Position numbers and translations under genes: made by a program
DNA from: Phyllostachys edulis
Lineage: Eukaryota; Streptophyta; Magnoliopsida; Poales; Poaceae
Assembly: GCA_036346405.1 (NCBI GenBank)
Contig: CM070559.1
Location: forward strand, 41,267,889 to 41,331,888
DNA length: 64,000 nucleotides
Direction of reading: 5' to 3'
Part shown: piece after piece, positions 19,620 to 28,680 of the stretch
Numbering within the stretch: position 1 is the stretch's first letter
Layout of the letters: the number at the start of each line of letters is the position of its first letter
The notes under the pieces: model-generated
Database searches by the model: none
What the model was told of the DNA's origin: nothing
Seen by the model: only the letters and a program-made list of their open reading frames with translations

Positions 19620-22358
19620 CAACTGTCTGTGCTTTCCCGTGGCCACGACCTCAACGTCCCCTATGTGGACTGCCTCGAGTTGGGCGGCTGGATAAGGTCC
19701 CCGCGGCGACGTCTGGAGTGCCGATGTCTCCTTCGGCCTGAGGATTTCTCGTGGGGCATTTCTTGAAGGTGTGCCCAGCACTTCTTCATACGTGTCCGGC
19801 TTCTGCTTCGTGCATGTCATTCCTAATGCACCGTACCGGTCGCTGGCCAACCTTTCCCTTTAGCCTATTAATGTCCGCAATCCAGATTAGTTGCTCCCAA
19901 GTCGGATGCTAGTGAAATGGCCAACCATGGTATAACCATACATCTCTGCACTTCAGGTTTGCATCACCGCCTCCTTATTGAAATAGTTAGAGAGGTACTG
20001 GCCGGGATGCTGCACCACCGTCGAACATGCGGCCATGACATGGGAGCAAGGCTTATGCAGAAGAAGGGGCTTGTTGCAAGTGCATACACGCAACTACCGC
20101 GGTGTAGTGTGCACTCGTGGGTGATCCTCTTGCGGTTCGTCTCGCGACGTCCTTTATCACTGCACATTATCTTGAAGAGAAGCTCCCTTGTGCTCATCTT
20201 GAATGCCCGATGTATCTCACCCTTCTTGCTCTTCTTCTCCATGTACTTGGTGATCATGGAGGAGTAGAGTACTCTGTCATTTGCCATAGCAAGTGACGCA
20301 TTGTTGTATCTGTCAACAAAGTAGTTTATGGTACCGCGCAAAATTGCGTCCACAATACCAACCAAAGGGATGCACCTTGCACCGCGCATGATCTAATTTG
20401 ACACCTCGGCTAGATTGGTTGTCATGACACCATATCGAGCACCATCCCTGTCATGTAGCAGCGACTACTTCTCCTTAGGCTCGTTCTCAATCCAGTTCGA
20501 GAAGCATTTCACTTGCGCCCCCGTCCTCCTCGTCACACTGGGACCATATGTGGATAGCTATGACAATGCTTCAAAGGCCTGATCAGTGCTTGGGGTGGCC
20601 CTTCTCACTGCCTCCCTTCTGTGCATCTGGGTCCGGTCATCCAGAATATTCCAGAGTGCTTCAAACTTTCGCTGCTGGTTCTGGTTGCACAGCCACTTGA
20701 ACAGGTTCATCAAGTCCTTGTTGCGGAACTACTTGTAGAAGTTTGCACCCAAGTGCCTGATACACCACCTGCTCTGCAGATCCGACCATGAACGTGGCAC
20801 GTTCTCTCCTTGTTGCAGCTGAGTTATTGCAAGCAGCAGGCCTGCATGCTGATCATGTACAAGGCATACGTTGGGACGACCTTGCACAACAGAAATCCTC
20901 ACATTCTTCAAGAACCACAACCAGCTGTCCATGTTCTCGCTTTCAATGAAAACGAATGCCACAGGAAGAACTTGATCATTCCCATCTATCGCTATTGCAG
21001 TCAGTATCTGGCCCTTGTACTTTGCAATCAGGAATGTGCCATCTACGCACAAGATTGGACTATAGTGCTAGAATGCATTGATGCATGGATTAAAGGCGAA
21101 GAATGCTCACTGTAGTACCCTCTTATTGGTCCACTTTGGATGCGTGGCATCTTAAATGTCGACATGAGTGCCGGAATTCCTGTCTTGTATGACTCGGAGT
21201 TGCTTGGGGAAGTTGTGGTAGGAATCCTCGAACGTGCCAAACCTTGATTCCAATGCCTTCTGTTTTGCCCTCCAAGCCTTGGCATAGCTGATTGTGTATT
21301 GGAACCTTGCCTCAATCGCCAGAATGATAGATCGTGGCTCAAAATCTAGATTATCTATGATCTCACCATACATAAGGTTGGCGATGAAGCCTGATGACAG
21401 GTTTTGGTGGGACTGCACTGACTTAGAAACGACGCATGTGTGAGGGACAACTATAGAGCACTTCCAGTAGGTGTCCCACTTAGGCAAAAATGCATGCACT
21501 CACCAAGGGCATCCCTCTATGCCACACTTCATGTCGTAGCATCTTGCGGTAGACTTGACGACTGTGAATGTGCGTCGCACCGACAAGGCCCAGAATTTGA
21601 CTGCCTCCTACACGACCTCCTTGCATTTGTACACAGCTCCTTGCCTGACCTCGCTCTGGTCGTACTCCCACGGCACACGGGAGCCTTCGTTGACGACGAG
21701 GTTGTCGAACTGGTAAGTGTTCCACTCGGATGGACCCGCCTGCTGGTCCACATCATCCTCGTTGTCGGATCCTTCATCTTCTGACAATTCATTGTAGTCC
21801 CAATCTTCGAGATCCATCCTTTGCACTATGGCTTCTAGCTCCTCACCCTTGTCAACAAGCCCAGTAGCTTGCCTGACTGAAGGAGCTACTTAGGCAGGGT
21901 CTTTGTTGACAACATCACCAACTCTAGGAGCTTCGGCCACTGTGTGTGCCGCGCTGTGGCTGGAGTCCTGACTTCTTCTTAAGCATCACCACCCCCTTCT
22001 TGTTCAACCGTCGATCCAGGAGTGGGCTTGCGAAAAGCCTGGGCCAGAAGGACCAAATTCCACCTTCCCTCTTTCGCCATGCGTACATATGCCATGACTT
22101 TGTTTACTTTAGCTACACTAACTCCCAATATGTGGACTGTGCTACCCAGGGGGCAAGGCAACTCAATCTTAGATCATACACATCACGGTTCACTTAGAAT
22201 GTGTGGAACAACCACCGCATCGCAGCGCCCCATATACGCTGCTCTGGTCTTGCTAGGGGCACGACCGACAATTGGAAAGAACACAAATCAATCCCCTTGG
22301 GACCCTCCAGAATAGTCCCCTGATCGTAGTAAATTTTGAAATTGGCGACGTCCGACAT
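19620..22358 (-). pseudogene. MuDR-type transposase gene (decayed)
   Basis: MURA-type transposase of the MULE, which binds the inverted ends and catalyses excision and integration. Reading the minus strand, a likely start is ATG at 22358 (MSDVANFKIYYDQG). An acidic N-terminal stretch follows (21826-21740, DWDYNELSEDEGSDNE), then the MuDR DNA-binding region (about 21640-21350), which includes a C..C-type motif read near 21520. The DDE transposase core is at 21052-20729, with CVDGTFLIAKYKGQ and the VHDQHAG motif. A SWIM zinc finger is at 20084-20040 (CTCNKPLLLHKPCSH). The C-terminal zinc knuckle near 19778 has lost its second cysteine through a 17-bp deletion relative to 59624-59665. Stops interrupt it at many points. 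It is not functional. Confidence 0.88.
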
Positions 22359-22639
22359 ATTTGACGCACTACACCATAAAGAATATTCTCACGATTAATC
22401 ACATATCTAAAACTAGACTACCCACTAAAAAGTATTATATACAACATAATGCACTACGTAACCGTACATCTAAAACTATGTAATCTATTTGGTTAAAAAA
22501 AGTACCTGATAGGTAGGCAACCGGATGGGCAGTGCTTCGCTAGCTTCTCTCCTTCCCTCCTTTTTTTTCTGAATACAAATGAGTCCTGTGCCGAATTTTA
22601 GGGTTTCAAAGGGTTTTTATAGGGTTAGGGTTCCTATCG

Positions 22640-22853
22640 CCAGTTGAACTGGCGATAGGGAGATGCCACCAGTTCAACTGGAGACAAGGAGTTGGTCCGA
22701 CAACAGGGAGGGAATAGGGTCCCTGTTGCCAGTTCAACTAGCGACATCTCTCTGTCGCCAGTTACTAGCGACAGAGGCCTAGCTTTTTAATTGTTTAGGA
22801 CAATTATTTATTTTTGTAATTATCTTTTAAAATAATATCATTTAAAAAAATCG
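22640..22853 (-). repeat. Right subterminal repeats and inverted end of the second MULE
   Basis: Several GTTGAACTGGCGATAGGGAG and CTAGCGACAT-type words sit in both orientations (for example TCGCCAGTTGAACTGGCGA at about 22637-22655), followed by the AT-rich inverted end. The words match those at 19081-19140 and at 58980-59110. They are probably transposase-binding repeats, by inference. Confidence 0.75.
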
Positions 22854-25464
22854 ATAATTTTGTCTCACATGTAGCCTAAGATGATCCATGATCCATCACA
22901 CTGAAGCGTGAAGGCGATAGGAGCACACGCTACATGGCATGGGGGGTAGCTATAAAGGGACTCATCAACTGATACTACTACTACTAGATATGGATCGAGG
23001 AAAGAAAGGGAAGAGACAATGGAAGTAAATTTTAAACTTGCTCTCCTACAAATCAAGTATATACTTGGAAAAAAAGAAAACGAAGAAGCAGAAACAATGA
23101 CGTTGTTCAAAGAAAAGGCCAGTGAAGAAGCATAAGCATCGACGTTATGTTTACTGTACAAATAAAAGGATTCCGGTGAATGTAAAGGCAAACTAAAAGC
23201 ATATTGGACCATTTGTTCTTCTTGTTAAGAAAATGTTCTTAGTTAGTACAACTAATGCTAACATGATATGGAATGATTTTGCTAAAGTTAAACCTACTAT
23301 CCACAGGTTCATGGAATGAGATTATGATAGTAGGTTAATTATAGGTGTTGAATGCAACGCATGCACCACAGGACAAGTGGAGGCCTAATAGAAAATCAAC
23401 ATTTGTACGCCACATCTTTTTGGATCTTCAATCAGAATTGTAACTAGGAGTATAGGATAATATGAATTATTCTGTTTTATTTGTTTCTTCCTCCCTCGCG
23501 TGCGTGAGAGAGTATTGTTCCTTTCTGAATTAGACAATTATCCATTTGTTTGTTTCTGAATCAGACACTCATGCATATATATGTAAGTATCTATACCGTC
23601 TTCCCTTTTCAAGATATTCTTTGATTGGACTAGGATCGGGTGCTATTGCTAGTATTGCTGCAATTTGGCAGTATGGGAGATCTCAGTCATTTGTTCATCC
23701 AACGGCCAGAAATCTGTCAGCCCACCACCTCCTTTTGCTGCACACTTCTTTCTCCATCTCTTTCTCGATCTTTGGCAGCTCAAGCTGTAAGCTTCAGGCC
23801 TACAACCACCACCTGGCAAGCGAAACCGGCCAATGACCGGCTCTAGGTGTTGAATGAGAGTCCAAATCCTCTCAATTAGAGAAGCATTGATCTCTCTTAA
23901 AAAACAGAAAGAGATGAGATGGTCGTTCGATACTACTATGTAGAAAAAAGCATGGTGCTGATTGAATCATTTCTGCAATATTGCAACACTGAACTCATGA
24001 AAGGCTATAGAGCATTCAATACTTTTGCTTGATGGTGGCCAATACTGTAACAAATCCATGGCCAGGGACAATTGATATTGCACGCCTCAATTTCCCATGA
24101 GACAGCGCGGTCGCCGGTGATTCAACCTGTCCACATTCGGAGGCGATCATTGGCTGGGATCGCTCATTAAGGTTAGCTGCAGCTTATAGGTGAGATTCAA
24201 CTCAGCTCGCCATCCACAGTTTATAGTTAAAGTCTTATAGATAGGCTGGGACTTGGAGGGGGAAGGAAGAAGAAAGTGGGGTGATGATTACTGTACGTTG
24301 GATGCTCTTTGAATGGCTAGGATCTTCCAACTGACAAAGTTACAGTCATACTAGCAACAGCACCCAATCCCAGTCCTCTTTGATTCCTCCTTCAGAAAGG
24401 TTCCTTCGTACCATACCAAATGGAAGCTGGATAAGGCGCTTGGGCCCCGATCCCCAGCTCCCTCCACTGTCCCTATCTACTTGGAACCAGAAACAATTTG
24501 GAACATAACAAAATCACAATATACTGGTCGTGTATTGAGCACAATTGCACAAGCAACTGAGAATTGAGCAGCACTTCACACATCGATTTACCATTCCGTG
24601 GTAGACCCATATATGCACCGATCACCGATGAAATGCGCATCAGACAACACGTCTATTTGTTTATTACCGCTGCACAAGCAAATGCCCCTGCACCTACAAG
24701 GCCTTCATCGTGTTATGGCAAGGGAATATTGACAGGGCTTCTGGTTTCGTGGGGCCATATGGAGGTGAGCGAGTGGGTGTGGTGGAGTTTTCCCAGTAGG
24801 GTTCGCATCCACTTCCCAGATCCACACAGTGCAAGTGTGCAACACACACTTTTTCACTTGCAAACCTCTAGAATCAGAAGGGAAAGGGCCTATTTGTGAT
24901 GGTTTCCCAGCCGGCCATGGCTTCGTGGAAGCCAAAAGTCATTTCGCCCCCGACTGTCTCCCTCCTCCGACCGACGCTGCCACCGCTGTCCTCCACCCCG
25001 ACTGTGTTTGTGATCCCCCGTTCCTCGACGATGTAATCCTCCATCCATTGACACTTGCTCTATCCATTCCATTGACATAGGATGCACTTCTTTCTACTGC
25101 CTGACATCATAATGGACTATTCACCAATGATGTGCCTTGCAATTTCACTTGTGCTAGGTAAATCAATAAGTTACTGATGTACGATGTCAATAACCTGATT
25201 CAACTGAATTCTAGATGTTTTTTATGATCTTTGACATAATGTAGGATATTTTTTGTGTCCAACTCTTTCCTACTAAATGTTGTTCTATGCTACAACTTAG
25301 TTTTATCAGATGAATCATTATGGTTCTACATTCTCATTTGCTGTAAGGATTGTTCTCGATTTTTTTTTTTGGTTTCAAAAGCTACGACCTTTTTGATGAT
25401 TTGTTGTTGAACATACTAGTTATCTTGTATGAATGCTGTTGACAATACTAGCGATTCCATTGTA
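22854..25464. other. Low-copy-looking DNA without a recognisable gene
   Basis: Read on both strands, this 2.6 kb shows no domain that I recognise, no long well-formed frame and no repeat ends. Short frames occur (for example 23546-23836 plus and 24564-24899 plus) but have no recognisable motifs and no flanking splice or promoter logic. It may be intergenic DNA or a long-decayed element. Confidence 0.5.
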
Positions 25465-25472
25465 GCAGTAAA

Positions 25473-25659
25473 CAGGGACGGAGCTAGAAATTTTTTATCC
25501 AGGAGGCCATATGATGATAACTAAATATCGAGGGATGCCAATTAAGTATAAATATTTTTCTATTCTACATGAGAAAACTAAGAGCTATATAGAGGAATTC
25601 ATCAACTATTGGGGGGTGGGCGGCAAGGCTCCCACTAGTTCCCCCTGTCTCCGTCCCTA
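25473..25659. mobile_element. hAT-like MITE, 187 bp
   Basis: The ends are inverted: CAGGGACGGAGCTAG on the left and, inverted from the right, TAGGGACGGAGACAG. The 8 bases outside, GCAGTAAA (25465-25472) and ACAGTAAA (25660-25667), match at 7 of 8, as expected for hAT target duplications. The interior is short and non-coding. CAGGG ends with an 8-bp duplication support a non-autonomous hAT element. Confidence 0.8.
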
Positions 25660-25750
25660 ACAGTAAACATGATGTTATATAGTTAGATGCATTGTTCCAT
25701 GGTTTCCATGTTATAGTTACATATTTGATGATATGCATGATACTTTTAGA

Positions 25751-26075
25751 TGGAAAAATGACAGTCCTCAAACACTGCAATATGTGATGTATTTACAAAT
25801 GAAGTATTCATTGATATTTGTGTAGAAGAGGTCATAGCGAAAATAGACCCCTGCACTGTTTGAATAACAAAGGGTATCGCAACCTTATGACCAAGTTCAA
25901 AGAAAGCACAAAGAGAGAGTTCCAATTGGAAAATCATTAGGACAACTTGAAAATGGACTATTCCAATTGGAAGACGTTGAAGCTCCATGCATTTGGTCTA
26001 GGGATCGATCCTAAGACTAGATCCATTGAGGCAAGTTATGAGTGGTGGCCTAATCAGATTAAGTTATGCAATCTT
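25751..26075 (+). pseudogene. Myb/SANT-like DNA-binding domain gene (transposon-associated)
   Basis: Translated with stops, the frame shows KGYRNLMTKFKES, then DYSNWKTLKLHA, then LGIDPKTRSIEASYEWW and NQIKLCNL. This is the signature of the plant Myb/SANT-like (Myb_DNA-bind_3) domain found in the accessory gene of PIF/Harbinger transposons and in related host proteins. It lies immediately upstream of a Harbinger-type transposase remnant on the same strand, so it was probably the DNA-binding partner of that element, or fused to it. At least two in-frame stops are visible (for example near 25859 and 25938). The N-terminal start ATG 25751 is only a guess. Confidence 0.7.
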
Positions 26076-26097
26076 TAATGTTGTTGCATGTTTATGT

Positions 26098-26860
26098 GAA
26101 TTCAATTGTTCCAACTTTGTAATGGATGGGACACATATACATGTCACGATGCCACGTGAGAAACAACCTGTGCATTTCAACCGGCATGGATACACTAGTT
26201 AGAATGTCATGGCTGTTTGTGATTTCAACATGAGGTTCACTTTTGTTTGTACTAGATAGCCAGGGTCTGCTCACGGCACGCACATATTTCTTGATACCTT
26301 GGTAACGTACAAGGACCACTTTCCACACCCTCCAGAAGGTACTTTCCTTGTTTGCATTTTTCGACAAGCATATACATTAGCACCTTTCAGTTACGTGTGA
26401 ATACTTCTTTTCATTTATATTATAGGAAAGTACTATCTTTTGGATTCTGGATACCCAAACCGCAAAGGTTATCTAGCTCCCTACAAGAACCAGATGTATC
26501 ATGTACCTGAATTCCAAAATGGTGGTACACTGGTTGGACTGAAAGATGTGTTCAATTTTCATCACTCTTTCCTTCGGAATGTCATTTTGCGTATATTTGG
26601 TATTTGGAAGATAATGCCAAGTTATCATGAAGACAAGCAATTTTTTTTTTTATCATTGCAACAATGACTTTGCATAATTTCATTCGAGACAGTGCTTTGC
26701 TTGATATAGATTTTTGCTAGTATGGAGGAGGGTGAAGATTATGTGGATGGGGATATGTCGAACAACCTCAGTGCACGTGATGTTGTGGTTGCTACGGAGG
26801 ATGTTGACATGGCTGACCTGAGTAACACTATTGCAGTAGCTTTGGTAGCATGGTGATAGT
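26098..26860 (+). pseudogene. PIF/Harbinger (HARBI1-like, DDE_4) transposase remnant
   Basis: The nuclease of PIF/Harbinger elements. Visible blocks are DGTHIHV (from 26125), NVMAVCDFNMRFTFV, a GSAHGTHIF block near 26270, then LDSGYPNRKGYLAPYKNQ (from 26440) and HHSFLRNVILRIFGIWK (near 26560-26605). A GT...AG intron of 87 bp (26339-26425) joins PEG to KYYLLDSGYP in frame, as in intact family members. The second catalytic aspartate (normally in H-D-T) reads glycine, and the catalytic glutamate (normally N-V-I-E-R) reads leucine. With in-frame stops near 26199 and 26257, it is inactive. I could not identify paired inverted ends. Confidence 0.82.
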
Positions 26861-26861
26861 T

Positions 26862-27702
26862 CATACTACGTTCTAGTATTTTTGGTTAATTTAATATGAA
26901 TGGATAAGCGAAAGATCAAAACAAGGACCACATATATGTAATCCCCTTGCCGCGCACCACATGGTATGCTACCGTAGGCAGGCACATTCCTACCGCGAAC
27001 GGGGAGCGCAGTAGGGTACACACGTCGCTGGCCTAACCTGCCGTAGTGCCATTTTTGTCGGTTCGGTTCAGGGGCTACATTTGCTATTTCGTTTAAAAAA
27101 GAAGTTAAATGAGCAAAAAAAAAAACTCTCAAACAAGTAATAATTGGCCTAGGGGCATTCTAGTCATTTTTCAACTCAGAACAGTTAGTCAGTCTAACTT
27201 TTGCCTAACTAAAAGTCAGGCTACCAAATATCGAATGTTTTTAGTCTAGCCCTTTAGCCCAGTCAAAAACTTATTTTTAGAACGATAACCATACCAAACA
27301 GACCCGAAAGCTGGTGCTAGTTCATAGACACTGGCTGACCGGTGGGGGCCGAGGCTTCTCACACTGGAAATTAAAGCGGGTGGGGGTTGACACGTGGACG
27401 CCAGGTCGGTTTGTCTCCGAGTGGCCATATGGGACATACCTGCTCCAAAGGCCGGTGGAAAGGGAAAGCAACGAGACAAGAGGACGGATGACGATGATGT
27501 CGGATGTGAGAGCTGTCTTGTGTTTTCAGTACTCATCGCGATGCTGAAATCCAGTCATACCTGTTGGGAAACTCCGGTTACTGGCTCTTACTACCAATTA
27601 TTTATACTTCATTTTGGGATTATCTCGAATGCAGGAATTTCATAACAGACACAATCGGCTGAAATAGCAGACACACCGGAACATTCTAATTGTTCGGCTG
27701 GC
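26862..27702. other. Repeat-like DNA between the Harbinger remnant and the LINE
   Basis: No gene is visible. The part at 26930-27120 (ACCGTAGGCAGGCACATTCC, then CGAACGGGGAGCGCAGTAGG, then AT-rich TTTAAAAAAGAAGTTAAATG) has the look of a MULE-type subterminal region, but no partner end was found. At 27280-27305, ATACCAAACAGACCC resembles the inverted terminus of a Tourist/Harbinger element (GGGTCTGTTTGGTAT) without a visible left mate. The rest is unassigned. Confidence 0.4.
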
Positions 27703-28680
27703 TTGAATGCCGTGTTGGTGGGGGTCTGTGATACCAATGTGACTAAAAGTCTTCAGGTGGAGGAGTTAGTAGCTACAGGTGTGTTTTCGGAGAACACTAC
27801 GACTGGGCTGATTCCAGACGGCTCGGGTGGCCCTTCCTCGGCAGTAATCTCGGTTGTACCGGATGAGATTAATGAATCTGTTTTGTGCAGTAAGTTAGGA
27901 GCTGAAATTGGCATTCCTTCGGTTGGGTCAGGACTGTCGGATGACAAGACGAGAGGATCAATTTCTAGGCTTGCCTCAGAGGTAGGATTTTTTGGTGATG
28001 CAGAGAGTGATGCTTTGGTCGCTTCATCTGTGCTTGATGCTTGTTCTGGAAAGGCCGGGTCTGGGGAAATCCAGGTGGTGAAGGATGTTTTTGATGACAA
28101 GTCACTAGGATTGGCTGTTGCATCATCTGTCTTGATTACCAAGAAAGATAATTCGGCGTTCAAGGAGGGCAAAATCTCTGAAGGGATTTTTCGGTCAGCG
28201 TCGATTCACGAAGCTGTTTCGGTGGAGATTAGACAGAGTGAGAGACTTAAGATGCAGAAGTCCGGTGATGAAGACTCAGTACAAAAGGCTATGCGGCGTG
28301 CGCAAGTTCGTAATCTCGAACTTGATCCAAGTAAGTCTGGTAATAAAATTTCTTTTTTGTCTTTTTCTGATGAGCAAATAGTTGAAAAGATTGCAAGCAT
28401 TGGCATTTCGTTAGGTGGTGTTAATGAAGAGATTAATAGTTCCATTAACAGACTTAAGACTCTAGAAGTAGGAAGATTAAAAAATAAAGGAATTGTAGAT
28501 GTTGAGGAGATAGAGGATGAGAATCTGGATTACAAAGATATCTCAACTCTTAAACACTATTGTAGTGATTTAGATGGTGATTTAAAGGATGACCAATCTG
28601 ATTTTACTTTGGTGATAAATAAAAAGAGATCGAAAAAGAAACATTTCCAGAATAAGTCAATCAAACTAAAGCTTAAATGA
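27703..28680 (+). CDS. LINE ORF1, C-terminal part (open, about 325 codons)
   Basis: An uninterrupted frame of about 325 codons directly upstream of the LINE endonuclease gene. The frame opens after a stop near 27690 without an ATG, so the N-terminus is missing or starts in lost sequence. The composition is Ser/Asp/Glu/Val-rich with a very basic C-terminus (KKRSKKKHFQNKSIKLKLK). No RNA-recognition motif or CCHC knuckle is seen. By position it is the tail of the nucleic-acid-binding ORF1 protein of plant L1 elements. It ends TGA at 28678-28680, overlapping the ORF2 start codon by 4 bases (ATGA). It is the only long open frame in the window free of visible lesions, but probably not a complete protein. 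Confidence 0.65.
   Translation: MNAVLVGVCDTNVTKSLQVEELVATGVFSENTTTGLIPDGSGGPSSAVISVVPDEINESVLCSKLGAEIGIPSVGSGLSDDKTRGSISRLASEVGFFGDAESDALVASSVLDACSGKAGSGEIQVVKDVFDDKSLGLAVASSVLITKKDNSAFKEGKISEGIFRSASIHEAVSVEIRQSERLKMQKSGDEDSVQKAMRRAQVRNLELDPSKSGNKISFLSFSDEQIVEKIASIGISLGGVNEEINSSINRLKTLEVGRLKNKGIVDVEEIEDENLDYKDISTLKHYCSDLDGDLKDDQSDFTLVINKKRSKKKHFQNKSIKLKLK

Larger units (their letters stand above)
19003..22853 (-). mobile_element. Autonomous-type MULE with decayed transposase
   Basis: A 3.85 kb Mutator-like element. The left end starts GATTTTTTTTTTAAAATAAT and the right end, inverted, starts CGATTTTTTTAAATGATATT. They share about 40 well-matched AT-rich bases (for example AAAAGATAATTACAAAAATA) and then GCGACAGG-rich subterminal repeats. 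The flanks 18994-19002 and 22854-22862 agree at 7 of 9 bases (both end AATTTTG), consistent with a decayed 9-bp duplication. The transposase gene lies on the minus strand across most of the interior. The element at 58870-59754 is a truncated relative. Confidence 0.85.

Noticed and set aside
23546..23846. 96-codon plus-strand frame in the quiet region
   Set aside because: No recognisable motif, no promoter or splice context, overlapping alternative frame; not enough support for a gene.
24564..25087. Overlapping frames on both strands at 24.6-25.1 kb
   Set aside because: Short, mutually overlapping, no conserved motif. Could be chance in moderately GC-rich DNA.
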